From G963422445 sp963422445 (GTDB taxonomy: Bacteria > Pseudomonadota > Alphaproteobacteria > Thalassobaculales > Thalassobaculaceae), in NCBI GenBank assembly GCA_963422445.2, contig OY729512.2, positions 2,728,001 through 2,792,000 on the forward strand: 64,000 nt of DNA, given 5' to 3'. Positions within the stretch are counted from its first letter, which is position 1; each line of letters begins with the position of its first letter. Positions 27,052-35,663 of this stretch are shown here, piece after piece. The notes below the pieces were generated by a model, which saw nothing but the letters and a program-made list of their open reading frames with translations, made no database searches and had not been told where the DNA came from. The position numbers were made by a program, and so were the translations under genes.

Positions 27052-28775
27052 TCAGACGGGCTTTCCTGCGGTGGATGGCGAGTTCCACGGCCGCTGCCGA
27101 GGAGATTTCGGCACCCTCGGCGGCTGGGTACGGATCAGATGGACGGCGTGACAGGCCAGCACGGCGATCCGCAGGTGGGCCGCGATGCGACGGTCGCGCT
27201 GGTGGCAGATCGGGCGAAGGCCGAGCTCGGATTTCAGGCTGCGGAAGGGGGCCTCGATGTCGGTGATACGCCAGTCGGTCCGCAGGACCGTCTCGATATC
27301 TCGGTCGACGTGACTGGTGCGCAGCACATAGGCGCCGGCGCCCTCATCGGCCTCGTCGTATTGCGGCCTGCGCTTGAAGCGCACGGCAGACGGATTGGCG
27401 CCGGTGTCCGCGCTTGAGGCGGCCTATGCTCTCCAGCACCCTGTCGTAGCGCTTGAGGTGGCTCTTGACCGGGAGGCCGCTGTGGAGCCTTTCCAGCGCC
27501 GTCTCGAAGCGGTTCCGCGTCAGGCCCAGGATCGAGGTCCCGGCCTTCTTCTTGCCCTCGCTGACGACAGAGAGCCGCGCCGCGCCCTTCCCGGCGGCGC
27601 GGTGCCAGGCGCGCCCCTCGTGATGCGCGCTGGTGATCAGCAAGACTTCGCCGCCCCGGCCGAGGGCGATCCAGTCGTAGCCCCGCTCGCCCAGCCACAG
27701 GATGTTCTCCGCGCTGGCGATGCCCGCGTCCATGACCAGCGTGGGCTTCGGCGCCGTGCCGCCGCACACCGCCTCGAGCCGGGCCAGCGCGTCCTCCAGC
27801 CGGCCCGGCTCGCGCGCGGTGCCCGGCCGGATCTCGCACCTGCGCGGGAAGCCGGCGTCAGCGTGATCAGGGGACAAGCGTCGCGCTTCTGCCTGGAGTG
27901 CCCGAAGCGGGGGAGCTCTCCCTGCGTGTGGCCGTGGTCGTGAAGGTTGGTAAGATCGTAGAAGGCGATGGTGTGGGGATGTCGAGCAGCGCGCGCTCAC
28001 GGTTGAACAGCTCCCGCTGGATGGCGGCGCGGTGGCGCCAGAGGAGGTCGCCGATGCGCTCAAGCGTCTTGCGCCGCAGCGCCTTGCGGTCGCCGTCCAA
28101 CTGAAGAAGCTCGGCGCTCGCACTGTCGCGACGCAGCCAGCGGCTGGTCTCACGCTCGCTGGCGGGATGGACCATCCTGGCGACGGTCAGCGCGCGATGC
28201 GCCCTTCGCGGCCCTTGATGCCCCGGTCATGGAGGATTTCGGCGAAGCCAAGATCGCCGAGGGCCTTGAGGCACAGACGCTCGCAGCCGACCGTGCGCGG
28301 GGTCTCGTGCTCCAGGGTATCGAGGGCGACGGTGGCGATGTCGGGCTGGCGCGCCTCTTCCTGCACCGCTTCGCTGCGGCCCCCCTGTCCTGAGCCTGGC
28401 GACGATGTCCTCGGCTCGGCCGGCACGTCCGGCGCGGCTTCGAGCAGCGGCGGGCGGGTGTGGAGCAGCGCAGCGGCGAGGTCGGTGACCTCCTTGCCAC
28501 TTCTCGCGCGGGATCGGATCGTGGGGGCCGAAATTGAGCAGCGTCCTGTGGCGCACCCTGTCGCCGACGCGCTGGGAGAGCATCAGCCGGTGGCTTCGGA
28601 CGGGCTTGCCGTCCTTGTCGGTGTGGGTCCTGGGGACCTTGATGTACAGGGCGCGGGCGAAGGGTTGGCGATGTGTTACCCGGACACGCGCGCCGGCGCG
28701 CGTGGCAAGGGGGATATCGACGCAACGACAAGGTCCTGGCCCCACAAAAGATTTCCGGGCGCCCACATCCATCAT
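27052..28775 (-). pseudogene. IS1634-type transposase, heavily frameshifted
   Basis: The N-terminus ALYIKVPRTHTDKDGKPVRS and LMLSQRVGDRVRHRTLLNFG match the opening of IS1634/IS4-superfamily transposases. The middle has VMDAGIASAENILWLGERGY, with the catalytic Asp. The C-terminal part reads RTDWRITDIEAPFRSLKSEL and GLRPICHQRDRRIAAHL, with the catalytic Glu in the IEAPFRSLK segment. These parts lie in at least four different frames. The IS66-family transposon is inserted at its C-terminal end, so this element was there first. Confidence 0.82.
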
Positions 28776-28920
28776 ATAGAAGTTCAGGCGATGGAAGAGC
28801 CAAATATGTGATGTTCTCAGACCGCAAACATGCCCCGATCAGGCACGGTCAGTGGAAAAAAACTGCCAACTTGGGTTATGAGCATGTATTGCATGCGCAA
28901 CTCATGGAAAGAGGTCAGCA

Positions 28921-29127
28921 ATGACTCAGGTCAATATCCCCCTATCGGACGAACGGCTTGCGTGCATCGACCGCGTGGCGGCGGAATCAGAGATCTTGAA
29001 TGACAGCCCCGTCATCACCCTCGCCCCCGACGTTTGGGATGCGCTTGTCGATGTCCTTGACGCGCCGAGCGAGGCCGACCTCGTTGTGAGGGCTTGTTTC
29101 GCGCGTCAGCCACAGTGGGATCGGTAA
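28921..29127 (+). CDS. small DUF1778-like antitoxin, probably internally deleted
   Basis: 68 residues beginning MTQVNIPLSDERLACIDRVA. The C-terminal half (NDSPVITLAPDVWDALVDVL and CFARQPQWD) matches the toxin-wrapping tail of DUF1778/TacA antitoxins. The usual ribbon-helix-helix with its conserved Arg-rich strand is shorter than in family members of about 90-95 residues, so a deletion is likely. It is followed by a broken GNAT gene, the normal toxin partner. Whether it still makes a functional regulator is uncertain. Confidence 0.6.
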   Translation: MTQVNIPLSDERLACIDRVAAESEILNDSPVITLAPDVWDALVDVLDAPSEADLVVRACFARQPQWDR

Positions 29128-29157
29128 CCGTGCCCTAACCGCTCGGCTTCCGGTACG

Positions 29158-29595
29158 ATGTTTCATTGTTCTCTTCGGTAGTGTTTGGGCTCTTGATGCC
29201 TGGTTGCAGCGTAAGGCGCACCTTAACGAAGCCAAGGGCGACCGTGCACCTATGTCGCCTGCCGCGGTGGTCGTGCGGCCGGATTTATAGCCTTACCGCC
29301 GGTTCTGCGGAGAAGCAGCGAGTGTCGTCGCGTGTCAGCAGAAACATGCCCGAGCCGATTCCGGTCATTCTCCTGGGGCAGCTTGCGGTGGACGCGAACT
29401 ACTAGGGTCGAGGGCTTGGGGCGGACCTTCTGATCGACGCGGCGAAGCACGCCTAGGCTGGCCGCTGATGTCGTCGGGACCCGCGCAATCGTCGTGCAGG
29501 CCATCGATGGTCGGGCCAAGGTGTTCCACGAACGGTTCGGATTTCGCCCGTTCCGGGATCGCGAGCCTCTGATGCTGGTTCTGCGGATAAGGGCA
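29158..29595 (+). pseudogene. GNAT-family acetyltransferase toxin (TacT-like), nonsense and frameshift mutated
   Basis: GRIYSLTAGSAEKQ and PEPIPVILLGQLAVDANY match the TacT core, where the second is the strand before the acetyl-CoA loop. A TAG at 29403 is followed in frame by GRGLGADLLIDAAKHA, the acetyl-CoA-binding R/Q-G-x-G-x loop and helix. A second stop and a frameshift precede VVQAIDGRAKVFHERFGFRP, the conserved C-terminal motif. All toxin motifs are present but spread over stops and two frames. It formed a DUF1778/GNAT module with the gene upstream. Confidence 0.75.
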
Positions 29596-29599
29596 CTAA

Positions 29600-30014
29600 G
29601 AGCGGTTTCCGTGAATTGCGCCTGTGGTTTCTCCTTTTACGCACTCAAATTCATTCCCGGTTTCATGGTAGATCCGTGTTTTATCCAAGCCGTCGCGCCG
29701 CACATGGGCATTACAAGCTTCGGACTTGGAGTCCGCAAGTCCTCGGATGCTGTGCGATACAAAACGCGGGTCGCGCCCTCGTGGAAGATGATGGTCGCTC
29801 TTGAGACCCGAGGCGCCCGCTTCCAACTCGATCAGGGAATTGAGACCATCCCGAGGACCACCGCCGATAACGTCGGGATCCCATCGCGCTCCATCGTTTT
29901 CTGGGAACAGCCCGAAAAGCCAAGACCGGTAAAGCAAATCCCACTGTTCGCAGCAGCGTTTCAAAACTGCTATAAGGCAACATCGCTTGCTGCACGGCCT
30001 ACGGAACCCTGCCC
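29600..30014. other. intergenic region upstream of the metabolic island
   Basis: A 122-codon minus-strand frame (29596-29964) and overlapping plus frames show no domain. The region probably holds the promoter of the molybdopterin oxidoreductase operon, but no convincing promoter could be picked out. Confidence 0.45.
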
Positions 30015-32351
30015 ATGGCTATCGATGTTGAACCCCGGCTGTACCCGACCGCGACCCATTGGGGCACCTATTTCGCCGAAGTCGAGGATGACCGTCTCAA
30101 GGCGGTGCACGATTACGAAAAGGATCCGGCCCCGGCGATCATCGGTCCCGGCATTATTGACGCTGTCGATGATGCGGTCCGTGTCCGCCGACCGATGGTC
30201 AGGCAAGGTTTTCTGAAGAGCGGGGCCGGAGTCGATCGGGCAGGGCGGGGCGCCGAACCCTTTGTCGCGGTGTCGTGGGAGACCGCACTTGATCTCGCTG
30301 CGGCCGAAATCGACCGTGTGCGCAAAACCCACGGAAACGGCGCGATATTCGCCGGATCCTATGGATGGGGCAGTTCCGGGCGGTTTCATCATGCCCAGAG
30401 CCAGGTTCACCGCTTCATGAATGCGGCTGGCGGCTATGTTCGTCACCAGAACAGCTACAGCAATGCCGCGGCCGAAGTGATCCTGAAACATGTCGTCGCC
30501 GATATGCGAGACTCCGTAATGGACCTCGCAACACAATGGCCGGACATCGCATCAGACTGCGAATTGCTCGTCGCATTTGGCGGCCTGCCGCACAAGAATG
30601 CCCAGGTAACGTCCGGGGGCGTCGGCCGCCACACATTGCATGAAGCGTTGCAGAGTTGTTTCGATAACGGGGTGGAGTTCGTCAATATCAGCCCGCTGCG
30701 CACCGATCTGGCGCAAATGTTCGATCCGGAATGGATCACGATCCGCCCCAATACTGATTCCGCGCTGATGCTAGGACTGGCACATGTGCTGATCACCGAA
30801 GATCTCTATTGCCGCGACTTTGTGGCCCGCTACACGGTTGGTCTGGATCGTTTCCGGGCCTATCTCACGGGCAAGACCGACGGACAGGCAAAAGACGCCG
30901 AATGGGCTGCAGGACTGACAGGTGTCCCGGCGTCGGTAATCCGGGATCTTGCCCGGTGCATGGCCGACAGCCGTACCATGATTCTGACCGCATGGGGCCT
31001 GCAGCGCGGCGATCATGGGGAACAGCCGATCTGGCTGACAGTGGTCCTCGCCGCGCTTATCGGTCAGATCGGCCTGCCGGGCGGCGGATTCGGAATCGGT
31101 TACGGCTCGGAAAACGGCATCGGAAATCCCGTGATGCCTTTCAAATGGCCTGCCCTGCCGCAAGGACAGAATGATGTCGGCGATTTCATCCCGGTCGCCC
31201 GTATCGCCGATCTCTTGCTCAATCCGGGCGGAACTTACCTCTATGATGGCCAGACCCGGTGTTTTCCCGATATCCGGCTGGTCTATTGGGCCGGCGGCAA
31301 TCCATTCCATCATCATCAGGATCTGAACCGCCTTGTCGAGGCATTCCGGAAACCGGACTGCATCATCGTCAACGAGATCTGGTGGACGGCGACGGCCCGG
31401 CACGCTGACATCGTGTTTCCGGCGACGACCGCGCTTGAGCGTAATGACTTGATGATGTGCCACTGGGAACAGACGATCACACCGATGAAAAAGGCTATCG
31501 AACCGGTCGGGGAAAGCCGCAACGATTATGATATCTTTTCGGATCTTGCCGGACGGCTCGGTTGTCATGAGACCTTTACCGAAGGACGCGACGAGGAGGC
31601 TTGGTTGCGTCACATCTGGGACCAGGCGCGGCAGCGCGCCGGTGGCGCCAGGTTCGAATTGCCGGATTTCGACACATTCTGGGCGGAAGGGCCGCGTGAG
31701 GTTCTGCAACCCGAAGGGCCGATGATCCTGCTTGAGGCATTCCGGGTGGACCCGGAGGCCAATCCATTGACCACGCCGTCGGGAAAGATCGAAATCTTTT
31801 CCGAGGTCATTGCCGGTTTCAGTCATGACGATTGTCAGGGACATCCGGCATGGTATGAACCCTATGAATGGCTTGGTGCTCCGGCGGCCGGGATCTATCC
31901 GCTGCACCTGATCTCGAACCAGCCGGGCACCCGCCTGCACAGTCAGCTCGATAGCGGTTCGGTCAGTTGCGGCAGCAAGATCAGGGGACGCGAACCAATG
32001 ACGATGAATCCCGCCGATGCCGCGGCGCGCGGCATCGGCGCCGGCGATGTCGTCCGGGTCTACAATGACAGGGGGGCCTGCCTCGCTGGCGTTATCCTGA
32101 GCGCCAGCGTCATGTCCGGTGTAGTTCAACTCTCGACGGGCGCATGGTACGACCCGGAATACCCAGGCCGGACCGGCGCATTATGCAAGCATGGGAATCC
32201 CAACGTCCTGACCCGGGACAAGGGAACCTCGAGTCTTGCCCAGGGCCCCACGGCCCATTCGGCCCTGGTGGAGGTCGAAAAATTCGACGGCCCGTTGCCT
32301 GCCGTCACGGCCCATGTTCCGCCAGTCATAATCGAGCAGGGGGATTTGTGA
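30015..32351 (+). CDS. molybdopterin-dependent oxidoreductase (BisC/DMSO-reductase type)
   Basis: 778-residue bis-MGD enzyme. FAGSYGWGSSGRFHHAQSQ near residue 112 carries the serine (about Ser120) expected to ligate molybdenum in the DMSO/TMAO/biotin-sulfoxide reductase group. Other cofactor stretches are WGLQRGDHGEQPIWLTVVLA, GGGFGIGYGSENG, EIWWTATARHADIVFPATT and the C-terminal TGAWYDPEYPG with HGNPNVLTRDKGTS. There is no Tat signal and no N-terminal iron-sulfur motif, so a cytoplasmic enzyme of the BisC kind is likely. It may reduce an S- or N-oxide. Its TGA overlaps the ATG of the SDR gene, so the genes are co-translated. Confidence 0.88.
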   Translation: MAIDVEPRLYPTATHWGTYFAEVEDDRLKAVHDYEKDPAPAIIGPGIIDAVDDAVRVRRPMVRQGFLKSGAGVDRAGRGAEPFVAVSWETALDLAAAEIDRVRKTHGNGAIFAGSYGWGSSGRFHHAQSQVHRFMNAAGGYVRHQNSYSNAAAEVILKHVVADMRDSVMDLATQWPDIASDCELLVAFGGLPHKNAQVTSGGVGRHTLHEALQSCFDNGVEFVNISPLRTDLAQMFDPEWITIRPNTDSALMLGLAHVLITEDLYCRDFVARYTVGLDRFRAYLTGKTDGQAKDAEWAAGLTGVPASVIRDLARCMADSRTMILTAWGLQRGDHGEQPIWLTVVLAALIGQIGLPGGGFGIGYGSENGIGNPVMPFKWPALPQGQNDVGDFIPVARIADLLLNPGGTYLYDGQTRCFPDIRLVYWAGGNPFHHHQDLNRLVEAFRKPDCIIVNEIWWTATARHADIVFPATTALERNDLMMCHWEQTITPMKKAIEPVGESRNDYDIFSDLAGRLGCHETFTEGRDEEAWLRHIWDQARQRAGGARFELPDFDTFWAEGPREVLQPEGPMILLEAFRVDPEANPLTTPSGKIEIFSEVIAGFSHDDCQGHPAWYEPYEWLGAPAAGIYPLHLISNQPGTRLHSQLDSGSVSCGSKIRGREPMTMNPADAAARGIGAGDVVRVYNDRGACLAGVILSASVMSGVVQLSTGAWYDPEYPGRTGALCKHGNPNVLTRDKGTSSLAQGPTAHSALVEVEKFDGPLPAVTAHVPPVIIEQGDL

Positions 32352-33136
32352 TGCAGGGGCTCGATTTTACCGGCAAGGGTATCCTCGTCACCGGCGGGGC
32401 CAGCGGCATCGGCCATGCAACGGCGCATGTGTTCGCTGAGCGTGGCGCGGCAGTGGCCATTGCCGATATTGACCGGGATCGCGCGCTTGAAGCCGCGCTC
32501 GCTCTCGGCAATCGCCATGTCGGCTTGCACTGCGATATCGCGAACGAAGGCGAGGTCGCGCAGATGGCAGCCGACGCCAGAGACGGTCTTGGCCGGATCG
32601 ATGTGTTGATCAACTGTGCCGGCGTCTCGGACAGTTTCGCGCCAACACTCGAACAGACACTCGAACATTGGCAGCGCATCATCGATATCAACCTTACCGG
32701 AACCTATTTGGCCTGTCGCGCTGTCGCCGGCGAAATGCTGGCGCGCGGCAATGGCGCGATCGTCAATATCAGCTCAATTGCCGGTCTTGCCGGTCTGCCG
32801 TTTCGCAACGCCTATACGGCGTCGAAGCATGGAGTCGCAGGGGTCACCAAGTCGTTGGCAAGCGAGTGGGGCCACCATGGTGTCAGGGTCAACGCAGTGG
32901 CGCCAGGCTATGTCCTGACACCGTTGGTACAGATCCTGATCGATGCCGGGCGGGTCGATCCGAAGGTTATACAGCGGCGCACACCGTCGGGGCGTCTCGC
33001 CAAACCCGAGGATATCGCCAATGTCATGATGTTCCTGGCGTCACCATTGGCAGATTATATCAATGGTGCGGTTATCCCCGTTGATGGGGGGTATATCGCA
33101 TATGGCGCTGCCGGCCCGGCTGTTGACCTCGATTAG
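32351..33136 (+). CDS. short-chain dehydrogenase/reductase
   Basis: 261 residues. TGGASGIGHA at residues about 14-23 is the cofactor loop, NCAGVS near 90 and NISSIAG with YTASKHG near 155 hold the catalytic Ser, Tyr and Lys. It ends in GAVIPVDGGYIAYG, the usual SDR C-terminus. An acidic residue after the second strand (ADIDRDR) favours NAD(H). The ATG overlaps the upstream stop (TGATG). The substrate is unknown; its operon partners suggest a hydroxyacyl or alcohol intermediate. Confidence 0.93.
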   Translation: MQGLDFTGKGILVTGGASGIGHATAHVFAERGAAVAIADIDRDRALEAALALGNRHVGLHCDIANEGEVAQMAADARDGLGRIDVLINCAGVSDSFAPTLEQTLEHWQRIIDINLTGTYLACRAVAGEMLARGNGAIVNISSIAGLAGLPFRNAYTASKHGVAGVTKSLASEWGHHGVRVNAVAPGYVLTPLVQILIDAGRVDPKVIQRRTPSGRLAKPEDIANVMMFLASPLADYINGAVIPVDGGYIAYGAAGPAVDLD

Positions 33137-33200
33137 AGCTGGACAGTTCGGTCGTAACCCGGAATCCGGCATTGCCGGATGTAGTCATCGGATTGGCGAC

Positions 33201-33977
33201 ATGGACCAGACATATGTGATCGACAGGGCCGTCAAGGTGTTCCCGGAACAAATGGTCACGCGAAGCCGGACCTATCAGGAGCGTAAACTCCGGGTTTGCG
33301 GAGTAGATCCTGCGCGTTACGGCCGCACTGTCGAGACCGGCTTGTTCGGGCAAGATTGTTTCAAGGCGATGACGGCCGCTGGCGAACAGCTCGACGGCAT
33401 GATCCATACAGCGCAGCGTTTTGTTCTCCACCACCGCTCGGACCTTGATGAACCGTTGCGGCAGCGCGGCTGGATTGCACGGGACGAGCCCGGCCCGCGC
33501 GGCCGACGTATCTTGCAAATGTTCGAGTTTTCACGGGCCGACGGTCGTGTCGCAGTCACGGCCGAGATGCACCGTCTGGTGCCCGATCCACTCAGGATGG
33601 GCCAAAGCCGTGGCACCGCCCGAAGCACCTGCGACCCACGCGACGGATTCGAGCGGTTGGCCGAAAAACAGTTGCAACCGGAAGACGTGACGGAGTTCTC
33701 CGCGGATGTGGGCAATCTGATCCATTTCAAGCCGGATTTCGCCCGTCGTTACGGCTATCGGGCACCGATTTCGCAAGGAATCCAGACCATGATCTGGATG
33801 ATGGCGGCCCTTGCAGATACCGCGCCGCCCAGATGCTTCGATGTCACCGCCCGGTTCCTGCGGCCGGTTTACTGGGATGAAACCCTGACCTTGTGGGGCG
33901 GGCCAGACCTGTTGCGCACGCTCACCGCGGACACCAGGGTCGCGGCCGAACTGCGCGTTGATTCAATGGAGTACTGA
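33201..33977 (+). CDS. MaoC-like hot-dog dehydratase domain protein
   Basis: 258 residues from ATG (MDQTYVIDRAVKVFPEQ). The frame also opens further upstream, but that part overlaps the SDR gene. The N-terminal half begins with a FAS1-type dehydratase-like segment; the C-terminal half has NLIHFKPDFARRYGYRAPIS and QGIQTMIWMMAAL, a (R)-hydratase/MaoC signature in which the usual Asp/His pair of active members is not clear. Likely acts on an enoyl- or hydroxyacyl-CoA made by the neighbouring ligase. The catalytic status is uncertain. Confidence 0.7.
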   Translation: MDQTYVIDRAVKVFPEQMVTRSRTYQERKLRVCGVDPARYGRTVETGLFGQDCFKAMTAAGEQLDGMIHTAQRFVLHHRSDLDEPLRQRGWIARDEPGPRGRRILQMFEFSRADGRVAVTAEMHRLVPDPLRMGQSRGTARSTCDPRDGFERLAEKQLQPEDVTEFSADVGNLIHFKPDFARRYGYRAPISQGIQTMIWMMAALADTAPPRCFDVTARFLRPVYWDETLTLWGGPDLLRTLTADTRVAAELRVDSMEY

Positions 33978-33989
33978 CCGGAGAGGCTC

Positions 33990-35657
33990 ATGCGCACGAT
34001 TGTCGACATGTTCCGTGAAGCAGCCCGGAAAGCCGGCAGTACGGCAATCCGTTGTCCGGACGGTGACACCACTTATCGCGACCTGGAGCAGGAGATCTAT
34101 CGGGTCGCAGTATCCCTGAAAGCGCTTGGAGTCGGTCCTGGCGACCGGATTGGCTTCTGGCTTCCGAACCTTCGCGCCTATATCGTTCTGTTCGGCGCCT
34201 GCAGTTTGCTCGGCGCGACGGCCGTCGCCATGAATACGCGATTTCGCTGCGCCGAAATCGAGGACATCCTGCGTCGGGCGCAACCGAAACTGATCGCCTT
34301 CGTTCCGGCGCTCGGGCGCAACAATCATATGTTAATTCTTGATGGTGTCGCCCCGAATTTACTGCGCGGTGTTGCGGCACTCATTCAATGTGGCGGCGGC
34401 GACCCTGTGGCTATGCCGGGCGTCATGGTGCGGCAATATGATGCGCTGATCGGGCCGGACGGCCTGACCGCCGGGGTCGGTGGTCCAGACAGCGGATGCG
34501 CTATCTTCACGACATCGGGGACGACCAGCCTGCCCAAATTCGTGCTGCACGGTCAGGAGCAGGTCGTGCGCCATGCTGGCGATGTCGCGGCCGTGCTTGA
34601 ATTCGATGCGCCCGGAACAATGGTGATGCAGTCCCTGCCATTTTGCGGTGTGTTCGGGTTTGTCTATCTGATGGCGGCCTTGCATGCCGGTGCGCCAATG
34701 ACGCTGCCACTGATGTTCGATGTCGCCGAATGCACAGCCGTGATGCTGCGGGACCATGTCACCCATGTTGCCGGTGGCGATGACATGATGAGCCGTCTGC
34801 TCGACGAAGGCGACCGGATGACCGGTGGGGCGATTGAACCTTTTCCGGCGCTTCGCTTCTGTCCGTTCGCGATCTTCAACTCCGCGCTTGCCGATTTCCC
34901 CCGGACGGCCTATCGGCGCGGGCTTCCATTGATCGGTCCATTCGGAATGAGCGAGGTCTTCGCCTTCTATTCACTGCGCCGACCTAATGATCCCGAAGAT
35001 ATCCGACCTCTCGGGGGCGGCGTTCCAGTGAACCGTTCTGCGCATGTCCGGGTTCGGGATGTGGAGACCGGCATGCTGCTCGGTCACGACATCGAAGGCG
35101 AGCTGGAAATGACCAGCCCCAATCTTTTCCTGGGGTATTACGGTGATGACGATGCGACGGCAGCGGCGATGACCGGGGACGGGTATCTCCGGACCGGTGA
35201 CCTCGGGATCACGCATGATGACGGATCCTTCACGTATCTTGGCCGGCTCGGCGATGTTCTTCGGCTTGGCGGTTTTCTCGTCAGCCCTCTGGAAATCGAG
35301 AGTCATCTCTGTACGCACGCGACGGTCGCTGATGCCCAGGTTGTGGCCGTAGCGACGCCGCGGGGAAATCGGCCCGTCGCTTTTGTCATTCCCGAAGATG
35401 GCGCGATCATCGAGCCGGCATCCCTGATCGATCATTGCAAGCAGGCGCTTGCCGGATTCAAGGTACCGGTTCGGGTGATTGCGATCGAGACGTTTCCAGC
35501 GACCGAAAGCGCCAATGGCACCAAGATCCAGAAGGGTGCCTTGCGGCAGCTTGCAGACTCTGCGATCGCCGGGCAGGACCAGGCCCGGGACAGGCCGCTC
35601 GACAGGGTCCCGGGTTCGTGCTCGACTTGCCGCGAGTCAAGCCAAACCAGAGATTGA
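33990..35657 (+). CDS. AMP-dependent acyl-CoA synthetase/ligase
   Basis: 555-residue ANL-family adenylating enzyme that activates a carboxylate to an acyl-CoA. Core motifs are TTSGTTSLPKFVLHG (P-loop-like, near residue 174), FGMSEVFAFYS near 318, YLRTGDLG near 400 (ribose-binding Asp), LGRLGDVLRLGGFLVSP (hinge) and the C-terminal catalytic Lys region ESANGTKIQKGALRQL. Starts with ATG after ggagagg, 12 bp from the MaoC-like gene. A C-terminal tail of about 30 residues, rich in Arg and Ser, goes beyond the family. The substrate is not predictable; the set of ligase, MaoC-like protein and SDR implies degradation of a CoA thioester. Confidence 0.93.
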   Translation: MRTIVDMFREAARKAGSTAIRCPDGDTTYRDLEQEIYRVAVSLKALGVGPGDRIGFWLPNLRAYIVLFGACSLLGATAVAMNTRFRCAEIEDILRRAQPKLIAFVPALGRNNHMLILDGVAPNLLRGVAALIQCGGGDPVAMPGVMVRQYDALIGPDGLTAGVGGPDSGCAIFTTSGTTSLPKFVLHGQEQVVRHAGDVAAVLEFDAPGTMVMQSLPFCGVFGFVYLMAALHAGAPMTLPLMFDVAECTAVMLRDHVTHVAGGDDMMSRLLDEGDRMTGGAIEPFPALRFCPFAIFNSALADFPRTAYRRGLPLIGPFGMSEVFAFYSLRRPNDPEDIRPLGGGVPVNRSAHVRVRDVETGMLLGHDIEGELEMTSPNLFLGYYGDDDATAAAMTGDGYLRTGDLGITHDDGSFTYLGRLGDVLRLGGFLVSPLEIESHLCTHATVADAQVVAVATPRGNRPVAFVIPEDGAIIEPASLIDHCKQALAGFKVPVRVIAIETFPATESANGTKIQKGALRQLADSAIAGQDQARDRPLDRVPGSCSTCRESSQTRD

Positions 35658-35663
35658 ATACTC

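Noticed and set aside
29596..29964. 122-codon minus-strand frame
   Set aside because: No domain, no ribosome site and no neighbour in the same orientation; treated as intergenic.
30771..32129. 452-codon minus-strand open frame
   Set aside because: Antisense to the molybdopterin oxidoreductase, which carries all family motifs.
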